Source of the DNA: Anaerobiospirillum succiniciproducens DSM 6400
GTDB lineage: Bacteria > Pseudomonadota > Gammaproteobacteria > Enterobacterales > Succinivibrionaceae
DNA: 64,000 nt
Assembly (NCBI RefSeq): GCF_000482845.1
Contig: NZ_AXWV01000006.1
Coordinates: 47,824-111,823, forward strand
Reading direction: 5' to 3'
Below are positions 9,166-16,286 of the stretch, piece by piece. Every line of letters starts with the position of its first letter. Within the stretch, counting starts at the first letter, position 1. The position numbers and the translations under genes were made by a program. A model generated the notes under the pieces. It ran no database searches. It was not told the origin of the DNA and saw only the letters and a list, made by a program, of their open reading frames with translations.

Positions 9166-9475
9166 CTTCATAACTACGGGTGGGTCTTGCAGCTCGCAAA
9201 ACTTAACAAGGCCCATCACCTCTAGTAGTTATCCAAGCTTGTTAGATAAACAAGCGCACGACATAAAAATCTTCATAACTACGGATGGGTCTTGCAGCTC
9301 GCAAATTTATACAAGGCCCATCACCTCTAGTAGTTATCCAAGCTTGTTAGATAAACAAGCGCACTACCAAAAAAACTTCATAACTACGGGTGGGTCTTGC
9401 AGCTCGCAAATTAATACAAGTCCCATCACCTCAGGCAGCATTGATACTATAGCTGCAACTCACTACACAAACTCA
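9166..9475. repeat. three 105-bp structured direct repeats
   Basis: Units begin at 9166, 9271 and 9376, an exact 105-base period, each opening CTTCATAACTACGG. Each unit contains AACTAC...GTAGTT and TGGGTCTTG...CAAGGCCCA as nested inverted arms, and units one and two end with GCTTGTT/AACAAGC. The third unit diverges after about 50 bases, and a fragment (CATAACTACG) recurs near 9474. The 1.07 kb stretch 8873-9943 contains no supported gene. An open frame across the repeats only reflects that 105 is divisible by three. Confidence 0.85.
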
Positions 9476-9590
9476 TAACTACGAGCGCGAATCATAAAGC
9501 TAAACATAGCCTTTGCAAAAGTGCGCCACCTTTTTCTATTAGAGAAGCAATGTGGGGCTCCAAAGTGTTGGGGCCCTTTGTCTTCTAAAG

Positions 9591-9609
9591 CTGCATGACG
9601 GTCATGCAG
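9591..9609. terminator. perfect palindrome followed by T-rich bases
   Basis: CTGCATGAC-G-GTCATGCAG followed by ATTTTCC on the plus strand. It could be a terminator or a dimeric protein site. Confidence 0.4.
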
Positions 9610-9943
9610 ATTTTCCAATACGGTAGTGAGTGAAAATTTTTAGAGCATTGTAATTGAAATTACTAGCACTTAGCTAACTAATTGTTTTCCGCTGTCAAAT
9701 AATTAGAACGTGATCTAATTTTTCAACTTGCAAAAGGCAATTCTATCCCTTTTATCCACATTTGTATTTGCACGTATCGCGCTTCTTTCAAATGCTTATG
9801 AGCTCTATGGCAATAATATAAGTCCTGTAGCTTTGAAAATATATCACAACAGCAAGCTAAGCTAAGAGCTGTTGTCGTTGCAACCATCAGCGCAATTAAC
9901 GACTACGGCCCCTTCAAGTGGGTATGTGAGGTAGTTAAGCTAC

Positions 9944-10168
9944 ATGAATATGGCACTCCTTATTGTCACTGAAAAGCTGTTTCCTCATTTGGAGGAAATC
10001 GACACCGCCTGCCGGGAGCGGCTGGAAATTATCGAAAAAGCCATGATGCAGCAAGAGGGCGTCACGCAAGCCCTGAAATCTGCCGACCAGATGGCATGGG
10101 TGCGCTCCATGAACTCCATCCACAACAGGGCCGAGGAAATCGTCCTGGCGAAGTTGGTCTACTGTTGA
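9944..10168 (+). pseudogene. tnpV: TnpV, 5'-truncated transposon-encoded protein
   Basis: The 74 residues correspond to the C-terminal part of TnpV (usual length about 110-125), a small protein of unknown function carried by Clostridia transposons. Recognisable segments are EKLFPHLEEIDTACRERLEII.., QEGVTQALKSADQMAWVRSMN and AEEIVLAKLVY. The N-terminal half, which normally carries the LLTSGKL-type segment, is missing where the island begins, and the apparent start codon at the junction lacks a good ribosome site. It is probably an inactive remnant. The neighbour downstream (10182) is 13 bases away in the same direction, the usual Clostridia arrangement. Confidence 0.75.
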
Positions 10169-10181
10169 GGGAGGGAACGCA

Positions 10182-10457
10182 ATGATTTTCGAAGCCATGT
10201 ATAACGGGGAGTTTTATCCCTGTGAAACCGTTGTTCCCACATCCCAGGAATACCGCAAGGCGATTCAAACCTGTGCGGCGTTGATGGAGCAGCTATCCCA
10301 GCGGCTCAGCAAAGAGGACTACGCTCTTGTGGAGGAACTCCGGGCGCAGAACGCTATCGCTCAGTGCGAGGAAAGTGAGAGCCATTTCAAGTATGGCTTT
10401 TCGGAGGGGCTGATTGTCCAGCAGGAGGCCCATGAACAGCTGCAAAACAAGAAATAA
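10182..10457 (+). CDS. DUF6809-type small protein
   Basis: This 91-residue protein opens MIFEAMYNGEFYPCETVVP, contains KLSKEDYALVEEL-type helices and ends ESHFKYGFSEGLIVQQEAHEQL. That pattern is common to small proteins beside TnpV in Clostridia elements (DUF6809). Function is unknown. GAGGGAGGG precedes the ATG by about six bases. It is intact and ends before a terminator shared with the convergent rhuM gene. GC-rich codon use differs from the host genes on either side. Confidence 0.75.
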   Translation: MIFEAMYNGEFYPCETVVPTSQEYRKAIQTCAALMEQLSQRLSKEDYALVEELRAQNAIAQCEESESHFKYGFSEGLIVQQEAHEQLQNKK

Positions 10458-10469
10458 GCGATGGCCGAA

Positions 10470-10510
10470 AAAGCCCACGCAGCCAGAAAGAGACCGGTGG
10501 CGTGGGCTTT
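10470..10510. terminator. bidirectional terminator between DUF6809 gene and rhuM
   Basis: AAAGCCCACGC and GCGTGGGCTTT are perfect 11-base arms with a 19-base loop, between two convergent genes. Confidence 0.8.
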
Positions 10511-10523
10511 GATGTATATATGG

Positions 10524-11543
10524 TTATTCTGTCAGATCATCCGAAGTTTCCGCAACCAGCCGGTCAAAGTCGCTCTGATAGGTCCGATCCTGCAATACCA
10601 GGAACTTTTCAAACTCTTTCTCAGCAAAGGCTTTGGCGATGGCAGCGATCACCTTGCCTTTATCATGCAGAATATCTTCCTCGTTGAACTGTAAAAATGC
10701 GTCAAGCCGCTTGACCCAATCGGCCATATACATGACATTTCCTCGGCGGGCCTGCCGTTTTGCATAGTCAAGGTACATGGTGACGATCTCGTTCAGGTTT
10801 CGCATTTTAGTTTCGTTCAGATAGTTTTGGGCGACGGCGACATCCGATTTGCAAATACGGCCTTTGGGTGCGTTTTTCCATGTGGTAAGCCCCATGTTGG
10901 GCTTGGTACTGTCGGCACGGCCATATACGATCTCGGCGTCGGTATGATGGGGGAGCGCATAGTGGAGCTTGTTCTTCACATTGGCGAAAAACTCCTTTGT
11001 GATGGGGCTTTCCACATCGTAGTCGGAGCTGCACTGGGAATAGATGTCCGTGATTTTCTGGTAGAACCTTCTCTCGCTCTCCCGGATACGTTCCAGTTGT
11101 TCCTCGAAATAATCCTTGCCGAAAAAGTTCTCTGGCTCCCGCAGCCGTGCGTCATCCATCACATAACCTTTGATGATGAACTCTTTCAACACCCGGTTCG
11201 CCCAAATGCAGAACATGGTCGCCTTTTTGGAGGTCACACGATACCCCACAGCGATAATGGCGTCCAGATTGTAATAGTTGGTCTGATACCGTTTCCCGTC
11301 CGCCGCAGTTGTTTCCATTTTGGAAACAACTGAATCCTCGTTCAGTTCGCCGGATTCAAAAATCTTTTTCAGATGCTTGGAAATGGCTGCTTTCTGTACA
11401 TCGAACAGCTCTGCCATTTTTGCCTGTGTCAGCCAGAGGTTTTCCTGAAAGAGCAGGATTTCCACCCGCACTTCTCCGTTTTCGGTCTTGTAAAAGAGGA
11501 TTTCTCTGGTTTCATACGAGGTCAGCCCTTGTTCCTTGCTCAT
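10524..11543 (-). CDS. rhuM: RhuM family protein
   Basis: The 339-residue product matches the RhuM (virulence RhuM/Fic-DOC-associated) family over its full length. It has an N-terminal winged-helix-like region (LWLTQAKMAELFDVQKAAISKHLKKIF), the hallmark YNLDAIIAVGYRV and ANRVLKEFIIKGYVMDDARLR, and a C-terminal helical domain with KNKLHYALPHHTDAEIVYGRAD and MYLDYAKRQARR. The biochemical role is not established; members are common on mobile elements and near restriction or toxin loci. The start ATG overlaps the stop of the upstream decayed gene in an ATGA arrangement, so they were once an operon. Codon use is GC-rich like the rest of the island. It appears intact and may be active. Confidence 0.9.
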   Translation of the reverse strand: MSKEQGLTSYETREILFYKTENGEVRVEILLFQENLWLTQAKMAELFDVQKAAISKHLKKIFESGELNEDSVVSKMETTAADGKRYQTNYYNLDAIIAVGYRVTSKKATMFCIWANRVLKEFIIKGYVMDDARLREPENFFGKDYFEEQLERIRESERRFYQKITDIYSQCSSDYDVESPITKEFFANVKNKLHYALPHHTDAEIVYGRADSTKPNMGLTTWKNAPKGRICKSDVAVAQNYLNETKMRNLNEIVTMYLDYAKRQARRGNVMYMADWVKRLDAFLQFNEEDILHDKGKVIAAIAKAFAEKEFEKFLVLQDRTYQSDFDRLVAETSDDLTE

Positions 11544-11757
11544 TCCTGGTTACCTCCATCCGTCCGGCTCTTGTAGACATTGTACTGATTTTTGAACCGT
11601 GGGCTGCAAAAGGCGGCGTTGGACCTGCTGCCCAGAAACACCTTCTATCAGTGCTTGCACAGGCGCTGGGGCTGATCCCCGTCCACCAGCATGAAGCTGA
11701 ACATCATCTGTATAGCCAGCAACAGGGAATGGAAATCCCAGTAATAGGCTGTTGCTA
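11540..11757 (-). pseudogene. zinc-ribbon protein remnant (CKHC...FCSP type), two in-frame stops
   Basis: Read on the minus strand, the frame gives AYYWDFHSLLLAIQMMFSF, LVDGDQPQRLCKH, then TGA TAG, then KVFLGSRSNAAFCSPRFKNQ and YNVYKSRTDGGNQE. Intact homologues in Clostridia have CKHC.KVF..S....FCSP.CKNQYNVYKSR. Here the second Cys codon has become TGA, the next codon TAG, and a later Cys has become Phe. The 5' part is cut off by the island boundary at about 11757. The stop overlaps the rhuM start. It is a decayed gene with no expected product. Confidence 0.75.
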
Positions 11758-11897
11758 AACGAACACAAGCAAACATGATATTTGCGTGGTTATCCTGAGC
11801 ATTATATGAAGATCTAGTTAGCTATTTCAGCTGACATCGTGTTAAAGGGCTTATACTATGTAAGCAGCATCGCTAGCTTAATGTACGAGGTATGATT

Positions 11898-13796
11898 ATG
11901 GTGCCAAGAAAAATTGCCTCAGGTTTTTATAAATCATTTAGTCAGCTTATTCACGACAAATTTGTCTATGTTGATAAGACTAAAGCTGCCTGTTTTATGG
12001 CAGAGCGAGAAGAGTGTTACTTATTAACTAGACCTCGTCGCATGGGCAAGAGCACCATGGTCTCAACCTTAGAGTATTTGTTCTCTAAAGGCATGGTAGG
12101 CACAGAAGGTCTCTACTGCTACGATCATTGGCCAGAGACTCAGCGCTATTTCGTCTTCAAGTTTGTATTCAGTTTATTTGATATCACCTCAATAGACTCG
12201 CTAAGAGATAAGTTCCGTAGTGAATTGAAGAACTATGCAGGTTATTTTGGCGTTGAGATCTCTCAAGATGATCCTATACACGTATGTTTTGAGCAGTTAG
12301 TTGCTCAGAGTGTGAAGAAGCTATCGGATAAGAGCTTTCTAGCAGACCACCCTGAGCTTCAGGATGGGGATCAGCCATTATCCACGGATAAGGTAGTCTT
12401 ACTAATTGATGAGTATGACACTCCGCTTACGCATTATTTAGAAACGAATAGAGATCCTCATGAGCTTCAAGAGTTTTACTGTCATCTATTTGCAACCATC
12501 AAGAAGATAGGCTTCCGCTTCGTATTTGTTACGGGTATAAGCTCATACAAGCAGAGCTCCATCTTCGGTGGCTCAAATCAGTTTATAGACATTTCACTCG
12601 ATCCAAGATACGCCACCAGCTGCGGCTATACTCAAGAGGAACTTGAGCATTACTTTGCACCAGAGCTAGAGAATGCTCAACAAGAGTTTAACCTTAGTCG
12701 TGACGAGCTAATGAATAAGCTTAGTTATTACTATGGTGGGTACTTTTTCAATAGTCTCCATGACAGTCATAATGATACTCATAAACTCTTTAACCCAGTT
12801 AGTGTTTCCTCGTTCTTGAGCGATCCATCAGATGGCTTTGATAATTACTGGGGTAAGACAGGTGGTGGTTCTGATTTCTTGTTAAAGCTGATATTTCTCA
12901 GCTCACAAGAGATTAATAGGCAGCTCTTGAGGAAGCTCTACAAGAGTGTATTTGACTCACTAGATCTCAGTGATCCTAAGGTGAATGAGTTCATCGAAGC
13001 TTGGTCGCCATTCTTCCTATTTGAGCTACTTTCACATGATCAACCTCAGGACAAAGATCGCTTGTTTTGCAAGGATGCAGATTCACTAAAGGTCGACTTA
13101 TCTGAAGATGAGCTTTTCACTATTGATAATGCTATTGCTATCCTGTACCAGGCTGGATACTTAGCCATTAAGCATGTTGATGACGACAAAGTATACCTAG
13201 GTCTTGCCAATTACGACGCTACAAAGTCTCTGGTATCAGTTATTAATTCTGAAGGAAGCTTTATCAAAAGCACTTACTATAATCTTGCAAAAATGCTGGC
13301 GTCTCTTGAGGAGCTCCGCTTAGATATTTTTGAGCGGCTGCACAAAGGCAAATCCAATATAGGCAAGTATTTTCAGGGGATACTAAATACTGTCCCTGAT
13401 AGCCTACTCACTAGAGATGGTGGTGAAAAGCAGCTTGCCTTCTTTAGCTACTGGGTCTTGAAATTCCAAGCCATTGTAAGGAAATGCGATGTTAAGCTGG
13501 ACGCAGATCAGGCCAAGGTAATTATCTATCAGCCTCATCAGGGCGAATTGGCAGATGTGGCTGAGGATATTGTCATTGAGTTTAAGCTTGCCAATAGTCA
13601 AGAAGAACTCAAACAGCTTAAGGCATCATCAGTACAGCCCCAGGAAAATGACTCAGATAAAAGCCCTGCAGTAACAGATCCATATCGCTATTGCGTGCTA
13701 ATAAGCCTAGATCAGAGGCTAGTAGCTGCCATCAGTGCAATGAATGCCGATGGTAGCTCAAAAACAGTGTATGTTTCAGATAAGCTGAATGAATAA
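11898..13796 (+). CDS. AAA-ATPase/PD-(D/E)XK protein (DUF1703 type), copy 1
   Basis: The 632-residue product has the AAA-ATPase-like N-terminal domain (FVYVDKT near residue 20, P-loop RPRRMGKST at about 45-53, Walker B VVLLIDEYDTPL at about 166-177, VFVTGISSYKQSSIFGGSNQFIDIS). A C-terminal PDDEXK_9-like nuclease domain ends in the acidic/lysine pair IEFKLA at about 560. This family is abundant in gut bacteria and has no proven function; a defence or toxin-like role is suspected. The ATG at 11898 has GAGG seven bases upstream, while the ATG at 11892 lies too close to it. A paralogue follows 240 bases downstream. The first gene after the foreign island, it has host-like composition. Confidence 0.85.
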   Translation: MVPRKIASGFYKSFSQLIHDKFVYVDKTKAACFMAEREECYLLTRPRRMGKSTMVSTLEYLFSKGMVGTEGLYCYDHWPETQRYFVFKFVFSLFDITSIDSLRDKFRSELKNYAGYFGVEISQDDPIHVCFEQLVAQSVKKLSDKSFLADHPELQDGDQPLSTDKVVLLIDEYDTPLTHYLETNRDPHELQEFYCHLFATIKKIGFRFVFVTGISSYKQSSIFGGSNQFIDISLDPRYATSCGYTQEELEHYFAPELENAQQEFNLSRDELMNKLSYYYGGYFFNSLHDSHNDTHKLFNPVSVSSFLSDPSDGFDNYWGKTGGGSDFLLKLIFLSSQEINRQLLRKLYKSVFDSLDLSDPKVNEFIEAWSPFFLFELLSHDQPQDKDRLFCKDADSLKVDLSEDELFTIDNAIAILYQAGYLAIKHVDDDKVYLGLANYDATKSLVSVINSEGSFIKSTYYNLAKMLASLEELRLDIFERLHKGKSNIGKYFQGILNTVPDSLLTRDGGEKQLAFFSYWVLKFQAIVRKCDVKLDADQAKVIIYQPHQGELADVAEDIVIEFKLANSQEELKQLKASSVQPQENDSDKSPAVTDPYRYCVLISLDQRLVAAISAMNADGSSKTVYVSDKLNE

Positions 13797-14036
13797 GGCA
13801 CAGGCCAAAGAGAGTTGTTATAGGCAGGGAATTGGTGCATCGAACTGTCGTTAGACGCATTCAAGATGAGCAGAATGTTTCTCTTAGTAAAGATGTACTT
13901 CTGTTAATTCTATTGTTGATTTAAGTTACTTCATCTTTGCCATGAAATAAGGCGCTTTGCTGAACCTATGCCTTAGCTAAAGCGTTATAATATCTAAAGA
14001 TGCTATGTTTCATTCAAGTCAAAAACGGGGCTGCCA

Positions 14037-15971
14037 ATGGAGACAAGATTCATAACCGATGGTGATTTAATTCCTTTTGATGATCTTATAGCAGGTGACA
14101 CGGTATATGTTGATAAGACTAAATTCGCTTGTGAACTTGCAAAAAGACGCGGATCTTTCCTGCTCACAAGACCTCGTCGCATGGGCAAGAGCACCATGGT
14201 CTCAACCTTAGAGTATTTGTTCTCTAAAGGTACTGTAGGCACTGAAGGTCTCTACTGCTACGATCATTGGCCATTGACTGAGCGCTATTTTGTCTTTCGC
14301 TTTGACTGGAGTAAGTTTGTAGTATCTTCAGAAGAGCAGTTTAAGCAAAAGTTTGGACAAGATCTCGATTTGTATGCTTCTTACTTTGGCGTTGAAATCC
14401 CAACAAATATACGTGTAGCTATGCGTTTCGAGATTTTAATCAAATTATGCCTAGAGAAGCTGACAGATGAGGCTTTTTTATCCCAACATCCAGAGCTAAA
14501 AGATGGAGATCTCCCATTATCTTCTAAAAAGGTCGTGCTATTGATCGATGAGTATGATGCTCCTTTGACTAGAAGCCTAAATAATCCTGAACTTTTTGAC
14601 AAAATAAGATTAGAATTCATAGAGTTTTTCTCATCAATCAAGGCTCTTAGGTACTTTAGGTGGGTTTTTGTTACAGGAGTCAGTTCATACGCGCAGACTT
14701 CCATCTTCTCTGGTGCTAATCAGTTTAAGAATATCTCTCTTAATGATGAATACGCTACTTGTTGCGGCTACACTCAAGATGAGATAGAGCACTATTTTGC
14801 TCCAGAGCTTAAAAACGCACAAGAAGTTCTAGATTTGGACTATGATGAGTTGATGGCAAAACTTAGCTATTTCTATGATGGCTATCTTTTTACTCAGCTT
14901 GGGAATCGAGATAACAGAAGCAAAAATGTATTCAGTCCAGTTAGTGTTTCTTCTTTTCTGACTCGCCCAATAAATGGGTTTATTAATTACTGGAGCGGCA
15001 CAGGCGCTCAGAATTCCTTCATTTTTAAGCTCTTCGGAACATGTTCTCAAGTTGTTAAATCAAAAGTGTTGAAGAGGTTGTATCCAGACTTCTTTGAATC
15101 TATTGAACAAAATAGTCCTGAGTTGTTGAAAGTTATTGAATCAATGAATCTTGTATTCATGCTGGATCTTAATGATAGACAACTCAATGATTACGATGCT
15201 CATCTGATTAAAGTTGATATTGATTCATTAATCTTTAAGATTGACAATTTAGACGATATAAATGATGAATGTGCAATTGCCGTCTTGTTCCAATCAGGCT
15301 ACTTAAGCATTAAACGAGTTGAAGGAGAGTTTGCATACATAGGTCTTGCAAATTATGAGGTTGCCAAAACATTCACTAAATTTGTAATGTCGCCTTCATT
15401 CTATAAAGAACCGGCACAACACAAGCTTTATGAAAAACTCCAAACCTTCTTTGACAACAGAGATAGTCTTTTTGCTAGCTTCCATGAGGGTGGGCATAGT
15501 TTAGCAAAGCAGATTAACTTGATATTAAATCTTGCACCTGAGGACTTATTTGCACCTAATAATCGCGAAAATGTGGTAACTGGCTTTTGCTACATCGCCA
15601 TTAAATTCTCTGGTATTGGTGTTGCTCGCGAGGTTCACTACGTCTTAGGGCGTGCTGATTTAGTTGTCTATAAGCCAGACCTCAATATCTTGGTTGAAGA
15701 TACTGTATTTGAGTTTAAGCTTGCTCGCCACGGTGAAAACATACTCACAAAGCTTGCCGAAGGCACCAAACAGGTCATCGACAAGAGATATGGTCTAAGC
15801 TTAGAAAACCCTAATCCATATCGCTACTGCGTCGTATTTAGTAATGATCTGAGACAGGTGGGAGCAATTGAAGCAATTAATGCCGATGGCAGCTCAAAAA
15901 CTGTGTATGTTTCAGATAAGCTAAATGAAGATGGCACTGTTAACAGCCAGCTTTTGCCAAGCAAAGAGTAG
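14037..15971 (+). CDS. AAA-ATPase/PD-(D/E)XK protein (DUF1703 type), copy 2
   Basis: This 644-residue paralogue of the preceding gene has the same domain order: YVDKTKFACELA near residue 25, P-loop RPRRMGKST at about 46-54, Walker B VVLLIDEYDAPLTR, FVTGVSSYAQTSIFSGANQF, and C-terminal ADLVVYKP..VEDTVFEFKLARHGE as the nuclease core. The DNA around the P-loop (14171-14273) is almost identical to copy 1 (12031-12134), and so are the 48 bases encoding the C-terminal NADGSSKTVYVSDKLNE. The intervening protein is far more diverged, which suggests gene conversion at the conserved ends. No strong Shine-Dalgarno is seen before the ATG. Confidence 0.85.
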   Translation: METRFITDGDLIPFDDLIAGDTVYVDKTKFACELAKRRGSFLLTRPRRMGKSTMVSTLEYLFSKGTVGTEGLYCYDHWPLTERYFVFRFDWSKFVVSSEEQFKQKFGQDLDLYASYFGVEIPTNIRVAMRFEILIKLCLEKLTDEAFLSQHPELKDGDLPLSSKKVVLLIDEYDAPLTRSLNNPELFDKIRLEFIEFFSSIKALRYFRWVFVTGVSSYAQTSIFSGANQFKNISLNDEYATCCGYTQDEIEHYFAPELKNAQEVLDLDYDELMAKLSYFYDGYLFTQLGNRDNRSKNVFSPVSVSSFLTRPINGFINYWSGTGAQNSFIFKLFGTCSQVVKSKVLKRLYPDFFESIEQNSPELLKVIESMNLVFMLDLNDRQLNDYDAHLIKVDIDSLIFKIDNLDDINDECAIAVLFQSGYLSIKRVEGEFAYIGLANYEVAKTFTKFVMSPSFYKEPAQHKLYEKLQTFFDNRDSLFASFHEGGHSLAKQINLILNLAPEDLFAPNNRENVVTGFCYIAIKFSGIGVAREVHYVLGRADLVVYKPDLNILVEDTVFEFKLARHGENILTKLAEGTKQVIDKRYGLSLENPNPYRYCVVFSNDLRQVGAIEAINADGSSKTVYVSDKLNEDGTVNSQLLPSKE

Positions 15972-16073
15972 GCTCATGCTATGGACAAGTGCCTATGCTG
16001 CTTTAGCTTAGTATGTGGCAATAGCAAATAATGGGCAGTTTTGATGTGACCATTTAGTCACGTCATCCGTACC

Positions 16074-16286
16074 AATGAAAAAAGCATTAGCTCCTTGCTA
16101 AACAAATTCTGTCTTAACAAGATGCTAATGCTTTAGATATGCGCTTATTGTGATCTCATGGCAAGTCCAATTATCTAAGCTGCAGATAGGTTAAAGTGTC
16201 TACAAACAACTATCTGCAGCTAGCTAATCGGCCTGAACTTTGTGGCAGAGCTTGATTCAAGCTATGGCACTTAAGTCCTCTTATAA
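16074..16286. repeat. downstream flank of effector gene 1, repeated at 20891-21109
   Basis: About 200 bases beginning AATGAAAAAAGCATTAGC are repeated with roughly nine in ten bases identical after the second effector gene. Both copies contain the terminator below and a second hairpin, AGCTGCAGATAG/CTATCTGCAGCT (16178-16221 and 20995-21038), 12-base arms with a 20-base loop. The 315-base gap 15972-16286 holds nothing else. Confidence 0.85.
16078..16134 (-). terminator. rho-independent terminator of the whole minus-strand cluster
   Basis: On the minus strand AAAGCATTAGC pairs with GCTAATGCTTT and is followed by a run of six T. It lies about 150 bases after the stop of effector 1. Confidence 0.75.

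Larger units (their letters stand above)
9944..11757. mobile_element. GC-rich island fragment of Clostridia type
   Basis: Base composition jumps to clearly GC-rich at about 9944 and returns at about 11757. All four genes inside are of kinds typical of Clostridia mobile elements: TnpV, DUF6809, RhuM and a Cys-rich CKxC..FCSP gene. TnpV lacks its N-terminal half and the zinc-ribbon gene lacks its 5' part, so both ends look broken rather than precise. I saw no terminal inverted repeats, target duplication, transposase or integrase. The composition and gene content are seen; the donor phylum is inferred from family distribution. Confidence 0.7.

Noticed and set aside
9166..9475. Integron attC cassettes or CRISPR
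   Set aside because: The possible R-box like words (GTTAGAT, ACTTAAC) are not kept in all units, there is no integrase, and the units carry no variable cassette.
9239..9478. 79-residue open frame across the 105-bp repeats as a protein gene
   Set aside because: Arises because 105 is a multiple of three; no ribosome site, and changes are not biased to third positions.
10827..11758. Plus-strand open frames opposite rhuM
   Set aside because: Antisense shadows of a well-supported RhuM gene in GC-rich DNA.
11892..11900. Start of the first DUF1703-type gene at 11892
   Set aside because: GAGG would be only one base away; the ATG at 11898 has proper spacing.
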